A DNA stretch of 64,000 nucleotides, taken from positions 1-64,000 of the forward strand of contig NZ_FOFO01000019.1 in the NCBI RefSeq assembly GCF_900110965.1, in the 5' to 3' direction. Below the pieces are notes generated by a model. That model had not been told where the DNA came from, ran no database searches, and saw only the letters and a program-made list of their open reading frames with translations. Below, one piece after another: positions 25,308 to 34,964 of this stretch (positions within the stretch are counted from its first letter, which is position 1; each line of letters begins with the position of its first letter). The position numbers and the translations under genes are program-made. The DNA is from Ectothiorhodospira magna. Its GTDB lineage: Bacteria > Pseudomonadota > Gammaproteobacteria > Ectothiorhodospirales > Ectothiorhodospiraceae.

Positions 25308-26201
25308 TTATGTTAATGGCTCTGGGTCATTTCGACCGCCTTTAATCAACCTTTCCACGAAAAATTCAATACCACCACGAGCGGCCTTGGGCATCGGCCA
25401 CTGGTCAATACGTCCGGCAATGCCACGAAAAGCCCGGGCGGCCGGACTGGACGGATAGGCATCCAACACGGTTTTTCGGCGCTGCACCGCCTTGCGCAAC
25501 ATGTCGTCATGGGGCACCGCGCCCACATAATCCAGAATCACATCCTCCAAAAAGCGGTCACAGACCGCCACCAGCTTCTTGAACAGGGTCCGGCCTTCGT
25601 TGTCATTGTCGTTACGCACCATATTGGCAAGGATACGAAAACGCATCAGGCCATGATCACGGTATAGCACCTTGATCAGCGCATAGGCATCGGTAATGGA
25701 AGCCGGCTCGTCACAGACCACCACCAACACTTCCTGGGCAGCCCGGCAAAAACTGGTCACGCTGTCCTGCAGACCGGCGGCAGTATCCACCACCAGAACA
25801 TCCAGGGGGTGAGAAAGCTCGCTAAAGGCACGAATGATGCCTACATGCTGGGCTGGCTCCAGATCGGCCATACGGGCAATCCCCGAAGCAGCCGGTACAA
25901 TCAGCATCCCGCCAGGGCCTTCCAGCAGAATGTCCTCCAGGCTGCATTCACCGTTGAGGACATGGTACAGGTTTGACTTGGGCTGTAACCCCAACAGTAC
26001 GTCAACATTGGCCAGGCCCAGGTCTGCATCCAGCAACATCACCCGCTTGCCGCTGGCTGCCAGGGCAGCACTGAGGTTGACCGATACGTTGGTCTTGCCC
26101 ACTCCGCCCTTGCCACTGGACACCGCCAACACGCGCACCGGCGCTGCAGCAGCAGACGCGGGGGACGGGCGCATCACCGCTAAATCACTGGTTGAAGGCA
26201 T
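25308..26201 (-). CDS. fleN: FleN/FlhG, MinD-like ATPase controlling flagellar number
   Basis: A 297-residue MinD/ParA ATPase with the deviant Walker A motif SSGKGGVGKTN, then MLLDADLGLANVDVLLGL and VVDTAAGLQDSV. In Pseudomonas FleN binds FleQ and limits polar flagella to one; in Vibrio FlhG does the same with FlhF. The ATG at 26201 overlaps the flhF 3' end by 17 bp. The longer upstream frame runs through flhF and is not used. It is part of the flhA-flhF-fleN-fliA order typical of polar flagellates. Confidence 0.93.
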   Translation of the reverse strand: MPSTSDLAVMRPSPASAAAAPVRVLAVSSGKGGVGKTNVSVNLSAALAASGKRVMLLDADLGLANVDVLLGLQPKSNLYHVLNGECSLEDILLEGPGGMLIVPAASGIARMADLEPAQHVGIIRAFSELSHPLDVLVVDTAAGLQDSVTSFCRAAQEVLVVVCDEPASITDAYALIKVLYRDHGLMRFRILANMVRNDNDNEGRTLFKKLVAVCDRFLEDVILDYVGAVPHDDMLRKAVQRRKTVLDAYPSSPAARAFRGIAGRIDQWPMPKAARGGIEFFVERLIKGGRNDPEPLT

Positions 26202-27657
26202 GGGCGTACCTGGCATTGGGCTGATTGATGGGCTCTCTGAATACTGGCGATACCATCTGGGTCTGACAGGTGTCATTGCGTTCCATACCCGCATCCGCCA
26301 TTTTCGCAGCGGAAGCCACCAACCGGGCGGCCCGGGCAGGACGCAAATCGTCGGGAATCCGCTGACCTTCACTGACGAAGGTCAGGGGCAGACCGGCACC
26401 GATCAGGGTGGACAGGGCCTCCCCCAGGGAAGCGGTTTCATCCACCTTGGTCAGTACACAGCCTTCTGGCTGGAGCCGGCCAAAGGCAGTGACGGTTTCC
26501 ATCATGACCGACTTTTGCACATTGGCCGCCATCACCAGCAACGTCTTGGAGCGGGTCTGGGTGGTCATGGATTCCAGTTCAGTGAGCAAACGCATATCCC
26601 GCTGACTGGTCCCTGCAGTATCAATGATGACCAGACGCTTGGATTTCAAGCTTTCCAGCATGTCACCAAGCTGACGGGCTGTCTGGGCCAGGTAAACCGG
26701 GACGCCCAGAATCTGACCAAAGGTCTGCAATTGGCGATGGGCGCCAATGCGATAGGCGTCCGTAGTCACCATGGCCACGGAATCATGCCCGTGACGCAAG
26801 CTCTGAAGGGCCGCCAGCTTGGCCACTGTGGTGGTCTTGCCCACGCCGCTGGGGCCTACCAGGGTCAAAATACCGGCCTGATCCAGAATGCCATCGGGTG
26901 TCACCCGCAAACGGGCAGACAGGTGGTTGAGGGCTTCCTGCCAGGCTTCGGCTGGCTCATCAGGGGCGGCAATCTCAAGCGCTACCGCCTTGGCCAGGTC
27001 CAGTTCCAGTCCCATACGCTGAAGCCGGGCCACCACGCCGGCCCGGGCTGGATCCCGGCGCATGAATTCCTGTCCGGCCAGACTGGCCAGCTGATCCTGC
27101 AACATGGCCCGCAGACCCTGGATTTCCTTTTGCATGGCCATCAGGGTAGGTTCCTGGGACCATTCAATGCTGACTACTTTTTTCTTTGCAGAACGGGAAC
27201 TGGAAGCCGGTGTGGCAGACGCCTCCTCTTGAGGGGAGGCCGGCGGTGGTTCCACCACAGGGGTCATCAGGGCCGGCAAACCTTCTTCCGCCCAGGCGGA
27301 GTCCCGGCTGGCGTGGAGATCGGGAAATGCCTTGGCCGGAGGGGTTTTCCTGGGGGCTGATGCCGACGGTGAGGCCGGTGTCCTTGCCGAGGCTACCGGA
27401 GCCGGCGGCTTGCTGACCGATGCCGGAGCATCCTCGGGCAAGGCGACCCTGGGCGCCGGTTTGGCGGGAGCGGTCTGCCCCTCGGCCTGACGGGCCATTT
27501 CCAGCACCACATCCTCGTCATAATCCATCGCTGCGACGAGTTCGATACCCCCCTCGACACTGCGGCTGGAAAGGATCACCGCGTCCGGCCCTTGTTTTTC
27601 CCGCACTAGGCGGATGGCCTGGCGCATATCCGGTGCAAAATAGCGTTTTATTTTCAT
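26185..27657 (-). CDS. flhF: FlhF, SRP-type GTPase for polar flagellum placement
   Basis: 490 residues. The N-terminal B domain (MKIKRYFAPDMRQAIRLVREKQGPDAVI) and a low-complexity Ala/Pro linker (about 60-160) precede the N and G domains. The G domain has the P-loop GPSGVGKTTTVAKL, IDTAGTSQRDM and TKVDETASLG. It recruits the first flagellar parts to the pole. Its C-terminus overlaps fleN. Confidence 0.95.
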   Translation of the reverse strand: MKIKRYFAPDMRQAIRLVREKQGPDAVILSSRSVEGGIELVAAMDYDEDVVLEMARQAEGQTAPAKPAPRVALPEDAPASVSKPPAPVASARTPASPSASAPRKTPPAKAFPDLHASRDSAWAEEGLPALMTPVVEPPPASPQEEASATPASSSRSAKKKVVSIEWSQEPTLMAMQKEIQGLRAMLQDQLASLAGQEFMRRDPARAGVVARLQRMGLELDLAKAVALEIAAPDEPAEAWQEALNHLSARLRVTPDGILDQAGILTLVGPSGVGKTTTVAKLAALQSLRHGHDSVAMVTTDAYRIGAHRQLQTFGQILGVPVYLAQTARQLGDMLESLKSKRLVIIDTAGTSQRDMRLLTELESMTTQTRSKTLLVMAANVQKSVMMETVTAFGRLQPEGCVLTKVDETASLGEALSTLIGAGLPLTFVSEGQRIPDDLRPARAARLVASAAKMADAGMERNDTCQTQMVSPVFREPINQPNARYAHAFNQ

Positions 27658-27735
27658 GACGGTAACCCATTATTCCCGTTGCGCTGGTGTTGAACCGCTG
27701 CACACGTCTGACTGCCTGTTCTTAAATTCGCCCCG

Positions 27736-29829
27736 TCAGTCCGTCTCCCTGCCTACGGTGGCCACCACCCGGATCTGCTTGTTATCCGGAATTTCCGTGT
27801 AGGCCAGGACATGGAGCCCACGCACGGCGGAACGCAACCAGCGGGACATCCAGGGCCGAATGTCCGGCGATACCACCAGCACGGAAGGCTCGCCTGACAT
27901 CTCCTGACGTTGGGAGGCCTCGGCAATGGAACGCTGCAAGCGTTCGGCCAGACCCGGTTCGATACCCAGACCGGCACCGGCGCCTCCCTGTGAAGACTTC
28001 TGCAATATCTGTTCCAACCCTGGATCAATGGCCAGCAAAGGCAGTTCTGTCGCGGTACCCACGATGTTCTGGACAATGGCCCGGGACAGGGATACCCGCA
28101 CTGCGGCAGTCAAAGCGTCAGGATCTTGACTCTTTGCACCATGTTCCGCCAAGGTTTCGGCGATAGTGCGCATATCCCGCACTGGAATCTGCTCTGCCAA
28201 CAGGTTCTGCATGACCTTGAGCACCACGCCCAGGGGCAGGGTCTTGGGTACCAGGTTTTCCACCAGCTTGGGGGAATGCTTGGTCAGGGTATCGAGCAGG
28301 TGCTGAACCTCCTCATGGCCCAACAGCTCATGGGCATGATCCTTGAGGATCTGGGATAGGTGGGTTGCAACCACCGTACCTGCATCCACGACGGTATAAC
28401 CCAGCCCCTGGGCCTCCTCCCGCTGTGCAGGATCAATCCACAGGGCATCCAGACCGAAGGTGGGGTCCTTGGTGGGGGTGCCCCGGACCTGGCCAAAAAC
28501 CTGGCCAGGGTTGATGGCCAGCTCCTGATCGGGGAATACTTCTCCCTCTCCCACCGTGACGCCCATGAGGGTGATCCGGTAGTGATTGGGCCCCAGATCC
28601 AGGTTGTCGCGGATATGCACGGGCTGAATCAAAAAACCCAGTTCCTGGGAGAGTTTGCGGCGCACGCCCTTGATCCGGGCCATCAGCTGCCCGCCCTGGG
28701 CACGATCCACCAGCGGGATGAGGCGATACCCCACCTCCAGTCCCACCAGATCGACCGGCGGTACATCATCCCAGGTCAACTCCTTCATTTCCGGACTGGT
28801 CGGTGGCGGCTCTGCCTCTGCCATCGCCTTGTCGATGACCGCATCCTCGGCAGCACGTTGCTGGCCGATCAGATAGGCACTGGCCGCCATCAGCGCACCC
28901 AGGGTCAGGAACACCACGTTGGGCATACCCGGTACCAACCCCAGGGCCGCCACGATACCGCCGGCCACATAAAGCACACGGGGGTTGCCAAACAGCTGTT
29001 TGAACACCTGCTGCCCCATGTCCTGAGCCGCAGAAACCCGGGTCACGATAATGGCCGTGGCCGATGACAGCACCAAAGACGGGATCTGCGCCACCAGACC
29101 ATCACCAATGGTCAGCAGTACGTAGTTGGTGGCCGCATCCCCTACACTCATGCCATGTTGCAAGGTGCCGATCACCAGACCGCCGATGATGTTGATGAAC
29201 AGGATCAAAATGCCGGCAATGGCATCCCCCCGAACGAACTTGCTGGCACCGTCCATGGACCCATAAAAATCCGCTTCCTGAGCCACTTCTTCCCGGCGTT
29301 TGCGGGCCTCATCCTGGGAGATCAATCCTGAATTGAGGTCAGCGTCAATGGCCATCTGCTTGCCGGGCATGGCATCCAGGGTAAATCGGGCGCTCACTTC
29401 CGAGACCCGACCTGCCCCCTTGGTCACCACCACGAAGTTGATGATCACAAGAATGGCGAATACCACCAGACCCACGGCATAGTTGCCCCCCACCACAAAA
29501 TCGCCAAAAGCCTGAATCACATTACCGGCCGCATCGGTACCGGTATGGCCCTCCAGCAGAATCACCCGGGTGGAAGCCACATTCAGGGCCAGACGCAGCA
29601 GGGTGGCCACCAGCAAAATGGTGGGAAATACCGCAAATTCCAGTGGGCGCGGGGTATATACCGCCACCAGAATCACCACCAGGGAGAGGGCGATGTTGAA
29701 GGTAAACAACAGGTCCAGGGCCAGGGGCGGGAGCGGAATGACCATCATGGCCAGCAACGCCATCAGCAGCAGGGGCGCACCCAGGCCGACCCGATTGAGA
29801 CTCTTGAGACTGTCTGCAAGGCTCGCCAT
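27736..29829 (-). CDS. flhA: Flagellar export gate protein FlhA
   Basis: A 697-residue export gate component. The N-terminal half has about eight transmembrane helices with the FHIPEP-type cytoplasmic loop (VVTKGAGRVSEVSARFTLDAMPGKQMAIDADL). The C-terminal cytoplasmic domain from about 350 docks chaperone-substrate complexes. The length is normal. It begins immediately after the flhB stop (TAAATG), so the two are translated from one transcript. Confidence 0.97.
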   Translation of the reverse strand: MASLADSLKSLNRVGLGAPLLLMALLAMMVIPLPPLALDLLFTFNIALSLVVILVAVYTPRPLEFAVFPTILLVATLLRLALNVASTRVILLEGHTGTDAAGNVIQAFGDFVVGGNYAVGLVVFAILVIINFVVVTKGAGRVSEVSARFTLDAMPGKQMAIDADLNSGLISQDEARKRREEVAQEADFYGSMDGASKFVRGDAIAGILILFINIIGGLVIGTLQHGMSVGDAATNYVLLTIGDGLVAQIPSLVLSSATAIIVTRVSAAQDMGQQVFKQLFGNPRVLYVAGGIVAALGLVPGMPNVVFLTLGALMAASAYLIGQQRAAEDAVIDKAMAEAEPPPTSPEMKELTWDDVPPVDLVGLEVGYRLIPLVDRAQGGQLMARIKGVRRKLSQELGFLIQPVHIRDNLDLGPNHYRITLMGVTVGEGEVFPDQELAINPGQVFGQVRGTPTKDPTFGLDALWIDPAQREEAQGLGYTVVDAGTVVATHLSQILKDHAHELLGHEEVQHLLDTLTKHSPKLVENLVPKTLPLGVVLKVMQNLLAEQIPVRDMRTIAETLAEHGAKSQDPDALTAAVRVSLSRAIVQNIVGTATELPLLAIDPGLEQILQKSSQGGAGAGLGIEPGLAERLQRSIAEASQRQEMSGEPSVLVVSPDIRPWMSRWLRSAVRGLHVLAYTEIPDNKQIRVVATVGRETD

Positions 29830-30987
29830 TTATACATTCTCCGCCGGCGGCACATCACGTTTGAGAAATTCATCCGGCACCGGCAGATCGGTGGGCGGTA
29901 CCGGCACCGCCTCACCTTCTTTCACCGCTGCCCGCAACTGGTAGACATAGGCCAGCACCTGGGCCACGGCCACATAAAGACCGGCGGGGATTTCCTGGTC
30001 CAGGCGGGTGTTGTAATACAGGGCACGGGCCAAAGGCGGCGCTGACAACAGGGTGACCCCGGCCTGACGGGCCACGTCCCGGATCTCTGCCGCCACCAGG
30101 TCAGCCCCCTTGGCCACCACCTTGGGCGCGCCGCCCTTGGTCTGGTCGTAGCGCAGGGCCACGGCAAAGTGGGTGGGGTTGGTCACCACCACATCAGCTT
30201 TGGGCACCTCGGCCATCATCCGACGCCGGGAAACTTCATACTGCAACTGGCGTACCCTGCTTTTGACTTCCGGCTTACCTTCGGTCTGCTTGAACTCATC
30301 CTTGACCTCCTGCTTGGTCATGCGTAACTGGCGCTGATGGTTCCAGAGCTGGAACGGTACATCGATCATCACCACCAAAATCAAGGTGGCACTCAGGGCC
30401 ACGAAGGTCCAGGCAATCATATAACCGGCACTCACCAGCCCCGGCAACATATCCTGGGCGGCCAAACCCAGCAGCCGGTCGGAAAATTGCCACAGGATGG
30501 TCACCGCCATGGTGGCAATCAAGGTGAACTTGGCCAGGGTCTTGGCCAGTTCCATCAGGCCCTGGGGACCAAAAATCCGCTTGAGGCCCTTGATGGGGCT
30601 GAGTTTATCCGGCTTGGGCTGCAGCCCCTTGGCGCGAAACCGCCCGCCCCCCATCACCACCGGACCAATCACTGCCGTGATCACCAGAATCAGAAACATG
30701 GGGGCCAGGATCATCAGCGCATCACCGATCCGCGCCTGTAATGCCACCTGCATGAAGGCCGGATCAAAAATACGTTCCCGGTCAATGATCAAACTGTTGC
30801 GGATCAGGGCCTGGATGTGATTGAGGATGGTGCCACCAAACACCAGCAATGTGGTGGAGCCGGCCAGCAGTACCAGGGTGGTATTGAGTTCCTTGGAACT
30901 GGCCACCTGCCCCTTGTCCTGGGCATCCCGCAGGCGTTTAGGGGTCGGTTGTTCAGTTTTTTCCTGTGAGGATTCATTCTCGGCCAT
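29830..30987 (-). CDS. flhB: Flagellar export switch protein FlhB
   Basis: 385 residues: four transmembrane helices (about 35-55, 90-112, 145-170 and 185-210) and a cytoplasmic C-domain with the autocleavage site Asn270-Pro271 in VVTNPTHFAVAL. FlhB switches export from rod/hook to filament substrates when FliK signals. It follows fliR by 3 bp. It is the full-length partner of the fliK at 35888, in contrast to the truncated FlhB-like protein at 15236. Confidence 0.97.
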   Translation of the reverse strand: MAENESSQEKTEQPTPKRLRDAQDKGQVASSKELNTTLVLLAGSTTLLVFGGTILNHIQALIRNSLIIDRERIFDPAFMQVALQARIGDALMILAPMFLILVITAVIGPVVMGGGRFRAKGLQPKPDKLSPIKGLKRIFGPQGLMELAKTLAKFTLIATMAVTILWQFSDRLLGLAAQDMLPGLVSAGYMIAWTFVALSATLILVVMIDVPFQLWNHQRQLRMTKQEVKDEFKQTEGKPEVKSRVRQLQYEVSRRRMMAEVPKADVVVTNPTHFAVALRYDQTKGGAPKVVAKGADLVAAEIRDVARQAGVTLLSAPPLARALYYNTRLDQEIPAGLYVAVAQVLAYVYQLRAAVKEGEAVPVPPTDLPVPDEFLKRDVPPAENV

Positions 30988-30990
30988 GGC

Positions 30991-31767
30991 CTAGCCTCCC
31001 AGAATACGCTGAATGAGCCCGAACCCGGCCATGGCCAGATCCCGGATACGGGGTTCCAGGGTGGGCAGGTTGAGCATAATGAGGATAAACCCCAGCAGGA
31101 TCATCATGGGAAAGCCCACCGCAAAGATGTTGAGTTGGGGCGAGGCGCGGGTGATCACCCCCATGGAGAGGTTGACCATCAACATGGCGGCCACAATGGG
31201 CAACCCCACCAGCAGGGCTCCCACATACATGGTGGAACCAAAACTGGCCACCCACCAAAAATCCACCCGGGTGAGTCCATCCACCCCGATGGGCATCAGG
31301 TAAAAGCTCTGCAGCAGCATATCCAGCAAGGCAATATGTCCATTCATGGCCAAAAACAGCAAGGTGCCCATGATCATGAACAACTGGGAGACCACGGGGA
31401 CCTGTACCCCCATGCCAGGGTCCACCATGGAGGCGTAACCCAGCCCCATGGACAGGGCAATGGATTCACCGGCCATGGTCAGGGCACTCATGACCATCTG
31501 CAGAATGAACCCCATGGTCACGCCAATCAGCACCTGTTGCAGGGTCACCAGCAATCCTTCCATGCTCAGCGGCGCCACGGCGGGGGCTTCAGGCAGCAAA
31601 GGGGCAATCAGTGCCGCCAGCACCATGGCCAGCACCAGCCGCACCCGCAGGGGCACCGTACCGGCACCAAAAATCGGCGCCGCCAGCAACATGGCGCTGA
31701 TACGCACAAAGGGCCAGATAAAGGCGGTGACCAGAGCAATCAGTTCGGTATCGGTGAAACTGAACAT
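30991..31767 (-). CDS. fliR: Flagellar export gate protein FliR
   Basis: A 258-residue, highly hydrophobic export-gate protein with about six transmembrane segments (FIWPFVRISAMLLAAPIFG, LRVRLVLAMVLAALIAPL, ALTMAGESIALSMGLGYASMVDP). The ATG at 31767 is preferred over one three codons upstream because the AGGG lies nine bases away. It lies between fliQ and flhB in the standard order. Confidence 0.95.
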   Translation of the reverse strand: MFSFTDTELIALVTAFIWPFVRISAMLLAAPIFGAGTVPLRVRLVLAMVLAALIAPLLPEAPAVAPLSMEGLLVTLQQVLIGVTMGFILQMVMSALTMAGESIALSMGLGYASMVDPGMGVQVPVVSQLFMIMGTLLFLAMNGHIALLDMLLQSFYLMPIGVDGLTRVDFWWVASFGSTMYVGALLVGLPIVAAMLMVNLSMGVITRASPQLNIFAVGFPMMILLGFILIMLNLPTLEPRIRDLAMAGFGLIQRILGG

Positions 31768-31778
31768 GGACCACATCC

Positions 31779-32048
31779 CTATCCAATCAGTCCAGGGATG
31801 CTCTCATAAAGTCGCAGGCAGTAATTGAGCAGCATATCCAGCATCCAGCCACCGGCAATCACCAAGGCAGCAAACATGCCCAGCAGTTTGGGAATAAAGG
31901 ACAAGGTCATTTCTTGGATGGACGTGGCTGCCTGCACCATACCAATGAACAGGCCAATGGACAGGCCGGTCAGCAATGGCGGCGCCGCCACCAGCACGAT
32001 CACCCATACAGCCTGCTGTCCCACTTCCACTACGGTATCCGGTGTCAT
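31779..32048 (-). CDS. fliQ: Flagellar export gate protein FliQ
   Basis: An 89-residue protein, exactly the usual FliQ length, with two transmembrane hairpin helices (VWVIVLVAAPPLLTGLSIGL and FAALVIAGGWMLDMLL) and the conserved QAATSIQEMTLSFIPK loop. The start MTPDTVV (32048) is preferred over an upstream frame extension. Confidence 0.96.
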   Translation of the reverse strand: MTPDTVVEVGQQAVWVIVLVAAPPLLTGLSIGLFIGMVQAATSIQEMTLSFIPKLLGMFAALVIAGGWMLDMLLNYCLRLYESIPGLIG

Positions 32049-32064
32049 CAGCGCATCCCCAGGG

Positions 32065-32814
32065 TCAGACAATGAAACTGGTGGCCAGGGTGCTCATGAT
32101 CATCGCCCAACCATCCACCAGCACAAACAGCATGATCTTGAACGGCAAGGAAATGATGAGGGGTGAGAGCATCATCATCCCCATGGACATGAGTACACTG
32201 GCCACCACCAGATCGATGATCAGGAAAGGAATCAGGATCAAAAAACCGATCTGGAAGGCAGTTTTCAGTTCACTGGTAATAAACGAGGGCACCAAAATGG
32301 AAAAGGGCACATCCTGGGGCGTCTCAAAACTGTCATGGCCGGCAATCCGGGCAAACATGCTGATGTCGGTCTCCCGGGTCTGTTCCAGCATGAAGTCCCG
32401 CAGTGGTATCCAGGCCCGCTGGACCAGTTCTTCCTGATCAATCTCCTCGGCCATAAAGGGCTGGATGGCCTCCTCATTCACCGCCTGAAACACCGGCGCC
32501 ATGATAAACAGGGTCAAAAACAGCGCCAAACCAATCAGGATCTGGTTCGAAGGGGTCTGGGTGGTGCCGATGCCCTGACGCAAAATACCCAGCACAATGA
32601 TGATGCGGGTAAACGAGGTCAGCATGATGAGCGCCGCTGGCAGCAGGCTCATCAAGGTCATCAGAATCAGAATCTGTAACGTGACCGAATAGGTCTGACC
32701 ACCGCCAGGATCCTGCTCTACCGATAACAGGGGAATACCCACCTGGGCCAGGGCCTGCCCTGCAGGCAATCCCATCAGCCCGATCAGTACCACCAGGGAT
32801 ATCAGGCCCCTCAT
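32065..32814 (-). CDS. fliP: Flagellar export gate protein FliP
   Basis: A 249-residue protein with a cleavable signal peptide (about 1-23, ending GQALA) and four transmembrane segments. Signature blocks are LMTLMSLLPAALIMLTSFTRIIIVLGILR and the C-terminal MGMMMLSPLIISLPFKIMLFVLVDGW. Its ATG overlaps the fliO stop (ATGA). Confidence 0.97.
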   Translation of the reverse strand: MRGLISLVVLIGLMGLPAGQALAQVGIPLLSVEQDPGGGQTYSVTLQILILMTLMSLLPAALIMLTSFTRIIIVLGILRQGIGTTQTPSNQILIGLALFLTLFIMAPVFQAVNEEAIQPFMAEEIDQEELVQRAWIPLRDFMLEQTRETDISMFARIAGHDSFETPQDVPFSILVPSFITSELKTAFQIGFLILIPFLIIDLVVASVLMSMGMMMLSPLIISLPFKIMLFVLVDGWAMIMSTLATSFIV

Positions 32815-33245
32815 GGGGTTTCTCCCCGGCGCCCCATGGCCTGACGCAGACGCTGGGCAAATGCCCCGGTGGTGGGCGCCGTCCCGGTACCCGACTCAAT
32901 GGGTTCTGCCATCACATGCAAGGTCTGCACCCGACCCGGCGCCACGCCGAGCAATAACTGGGTCTTGCCGGCCTGCACCAGCACCATTCGCTCCCTGGCT
33001 CCCAGGGAAACCGCACCGAGCACCTTGAGCTCACCTGCCGCACCACTTTGGATCCCCCCCATGCGCCGCAGCAGAAAACCCAATACCAGGATCAGTGCAA
33101 TCACCAGGGTCAGCCCCAGGATCATCTGCCCCAGATAGGCCGCTGAATCAGTGGCCGCTCCGCTGGCTGCAGTGGACATTTCTGCCAATGCTGCCGGTGG
33201 CAGGCAAAACACTCCCCCCCCGATCATCAACCTGAACACAGACAT
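32811..33245 (-). CDS. fliO: Flagellar biosynthesis protein FliO
   Basis: A 144-residue protein with a signal-like N-terminus, one transmembrane helix (about 40-62, MILGLTLVIALILVLGFLLRR) and a cytoplasmic domain with LGAVSLGARERMVLVQAG, typical of FliO, which helps FliP assemble. The ATG at 33245 has GAGG eight bases upstream. A GTG overlapping the fliN stop four codons earlier is possible. Confidence 0.9.
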   Translation of the reverse strand: MSVFRLMIGGGVFCLPPAALAEMSTAASGAATDSAAYLGQMILGLTLVIALILVLGFLLRRMGGIQSGAAGELKVLGAVSLGARERMVLVQAGKTQLLLGVAPGRVQTLHVMAEPIESGTGTAPTTGAFAQRLRQAMGRRGETP

Positions 33246-33253
33246 GGGACGCC

Positions 33254-33814
33254 TCACTTGAGCTTGCGGACCCGTTCCGCCGGACTGATCACGTCGGTCA
33301 GGCGAATACCGAATTTTTCGTTCACCACCACCACTTCACCATGTGCCACCAAGGTGCCATTCACCATCACATCCAGCGGCTCCCCCGCCAACCGGTCCAG
33401 TTCCACCACGGAACCCTGGTTGAGCTGCAACAGATTGCGAATGGGAATCCGGGTGCGACCAATTTCCATGGAAATGGTCACCGGAACATCCAGGATCACC
33501 CCCAGGTTCACCTCCGCCCCACCTTCGGCACCCCGTCCCAGGGCATCGGCCCCCAGATCCTCAAATTCCAGTTTCGGGGCAGGATCCTTCCAGCCAGCCC
33601 CTTTTTTGCCCTTGCCACTGCCGGCAGCAGTATCCGCCTTATCCCCATCGGCAGCGGTGTCGTTGGTATCGGCTTTGTCAGCCGGAGCCGCCTTGGGCGG
33701 AGCCGCTTCCTGAAGAGGGTCCGGCTCCGGCGAAGCGCCCTGTTCGGCCAGGGCCGCTGCCCAGATGTCTTCTTCTTCGGCTTCTGGCTTGTTGTCCGTG
33801 TCTTTATCACTCAT
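33254..33814 (-). CDS. fliN: Flagellar motor switch protein FliN
   Basis: A 186-residue C-ring protein. The first 100 residues are acidic and Ala/Gly-rich, with the conserved DIWAAALAEQ start. The C-terminal SpoA domain (about 105-183) contains ILDVPVTISMEIGRT, LLQLNQGSVVELDRLAGEPLDV and LVAHGEVVVVNEKFGIRLTDV. It binds FliM and FliH. It is separated from fliM by a 160-bp spacer with a possible small ORF. Confidence 0.96.
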   Translation of the reverse strand: MSDKDTDNKPEAEEEDIWAAALAEQGASPEPDPLQEAAPPKAAPADKADTNDTAADGDKADTAAGSGKGKKGAGWKDPAPKLEFEDLGADALGRGAEGGAEVNLGVILDVPVTISMEIGRTRIPIRNLLQLNQGSVVELDRLAGEPLDVMVNGTLVAHGEVVVVNEKFGIRLTDVISPAERVRKLK

Positions 33815-33841
33815 AGAACCTCCGCAAGGAAACCCACGATT

Positions 33842-33982
33842 TCAATCGCGGGAGAAATTGCGGCTGCGGTATTGCAACCGCCGAAAAACGATGTGGCTTT
33901 CTACCCACTGGGCCATGAGGCTCTGCCCAGTAAAGGGCCCGGTGGGGTCGTTGACGGAATCATGCTCTCTTGCGTCATTCAC
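33842..33982 (-). CDS. Possible 46-residue protein between fliM and fliN
   Basis: A GTG at 33982 overlaps the fliM stop (translational coupling geometry) and opens a frame of 46 codons, beginning with Val-Asn-Asp and ending YRSRNFSRD, that fills the otherwise empty 160-bp fliM-fliN gap. The ribosome-binding site is weak (AGG four bases upstream). No domain is recognised. It may be a chance frame; neighbouring genes in this operon are otherwise packed within a few bases. Confidence 0.25.
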   Translation of the reverse strand: MNDAREHDSVNDPTGPFTGQSLMAQWVESHIVFRRLQYRSRNFSRD

Positions 33983-34955
33983 TGAGCCTGATGGGCCCGG
34001 AGATCCTGATGGCATTGAACTCGTTGGAGGTACCGAATTTTCCCCGGAAAACAGGAACATCTTCGGCCCGGACAGTCACCAGGTCAGGTAATTCCACAGG
34101 AATGATGTCGCCAGGTTTCAAGTTGAGCATTTCTGCCACCGTCAACTCGGCTTCCGTCAGCTTGGCGGTCAGTTCCACCTCCACCTGCTTGAGTTCTTCC
34201 CGCAGGGCCTTGACCCAGCGGTCGTCCACATCCGCCCGGTCACTTTGCAGCCCGGTATCCAGCTGTTCGCGAATGGGTTCGATCATGGAGTAGGGCATGG
34301 TCACATGAAATTCACCGCCCCCCCCGTCGAGTTCCACATGGAAGGTACACACCACCACCACTTCGGTGGGGCTGACAATGTTGGCGAACTGGGGATTCAC
34401 TTCCGAGCGGTTATACTCAAACTCCAGATCCATCACCGGTGCCCAGGCTTTTCTCAGATCCGAAAAGGATTGATCCAGCAACATGCGGATCACCCGCAGT
34501 TCCGTCGGCGTGAATTCACGGCCCTCGATCTTGGCGTGATAACGTCCGTCCCCACCAAAAAAGTTATCCACCAAAATGAATACCAGCTTGGGGTCCAGCA
34601 CGAACAGCGCCGTCCCCCGCAGAGGTCGTACCCGCACCATATTCAAGCTGGTGGGAACGTACAGGGAATGGACGTATTCCCCAAATTTCATCATCTTGAC
34701 CCCGCTTACGGCAATTTCCGCCGAGCGGCGCAGCAGCTCAAACAGACCAATGCGCATATAACGGGCAAAACGCTCATTGATCATCTCCAGGGTGGGCATG
34801 CGCCCCCGAACGATGCGGTCCTGGGTGGTCAGGTCATATTCCCTGGCAACCCCGTCATGGGCAAGCAGGTCGTCCTCGGTTTCCACCAACCCGCTGTCCA
34901 CCCCGTGCAACAGGGCATCAATCTCGTCCTGGGAAAGAAGATTACTGGTGGCCAT
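33975..34955 (-). CDS. fliM: Flagellar motor switch protein FliM
   Basis: A 326-residue C-ring protein. The N-terminal peptide NLLSQDEIDALLHGV (about residues 4-18) is the CheY-P docking site. A middle domain follows (YEFTTQ-type region around 35-230, with GTALFVLDPKLVFILVDNFFGGDG). A C-terminal SpoA domain pairs with FliN. The ATG at 34955 is chosen over a GTG one codon earlier. Confidence 0.97.
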   Translation of the reverse strand: MATSNLLSQDEIDALLHGVDSGLVETEDDLLAHDGVAREYDLTTQDRIVRGRMPTLEMINERFARYMRIGLFELLRRSAEIAVSGVKMMKFGEYVHSLYVPTSLNMVRVRPLRGTALFVLDPKLVFILVDNFFGGDGRYHAKIEGREFTPTELRVIRMLLDQSFSDLRKAWAPVMDLEFEYNRSEVNPQFANIVSPTEVVVVCTFHVELDGGGGEFHVTMPYSMIEPIREQLDTGLQSDRADVDDRWVKALREELKQVEVELTAKLTEAELTVAEMLNLKPGDIIPVELPDLVTVRAEDVPVFRGKFGTSNEFNAIRISGPIRLSE

Positions 34956-34964
34956 CACACTGCC

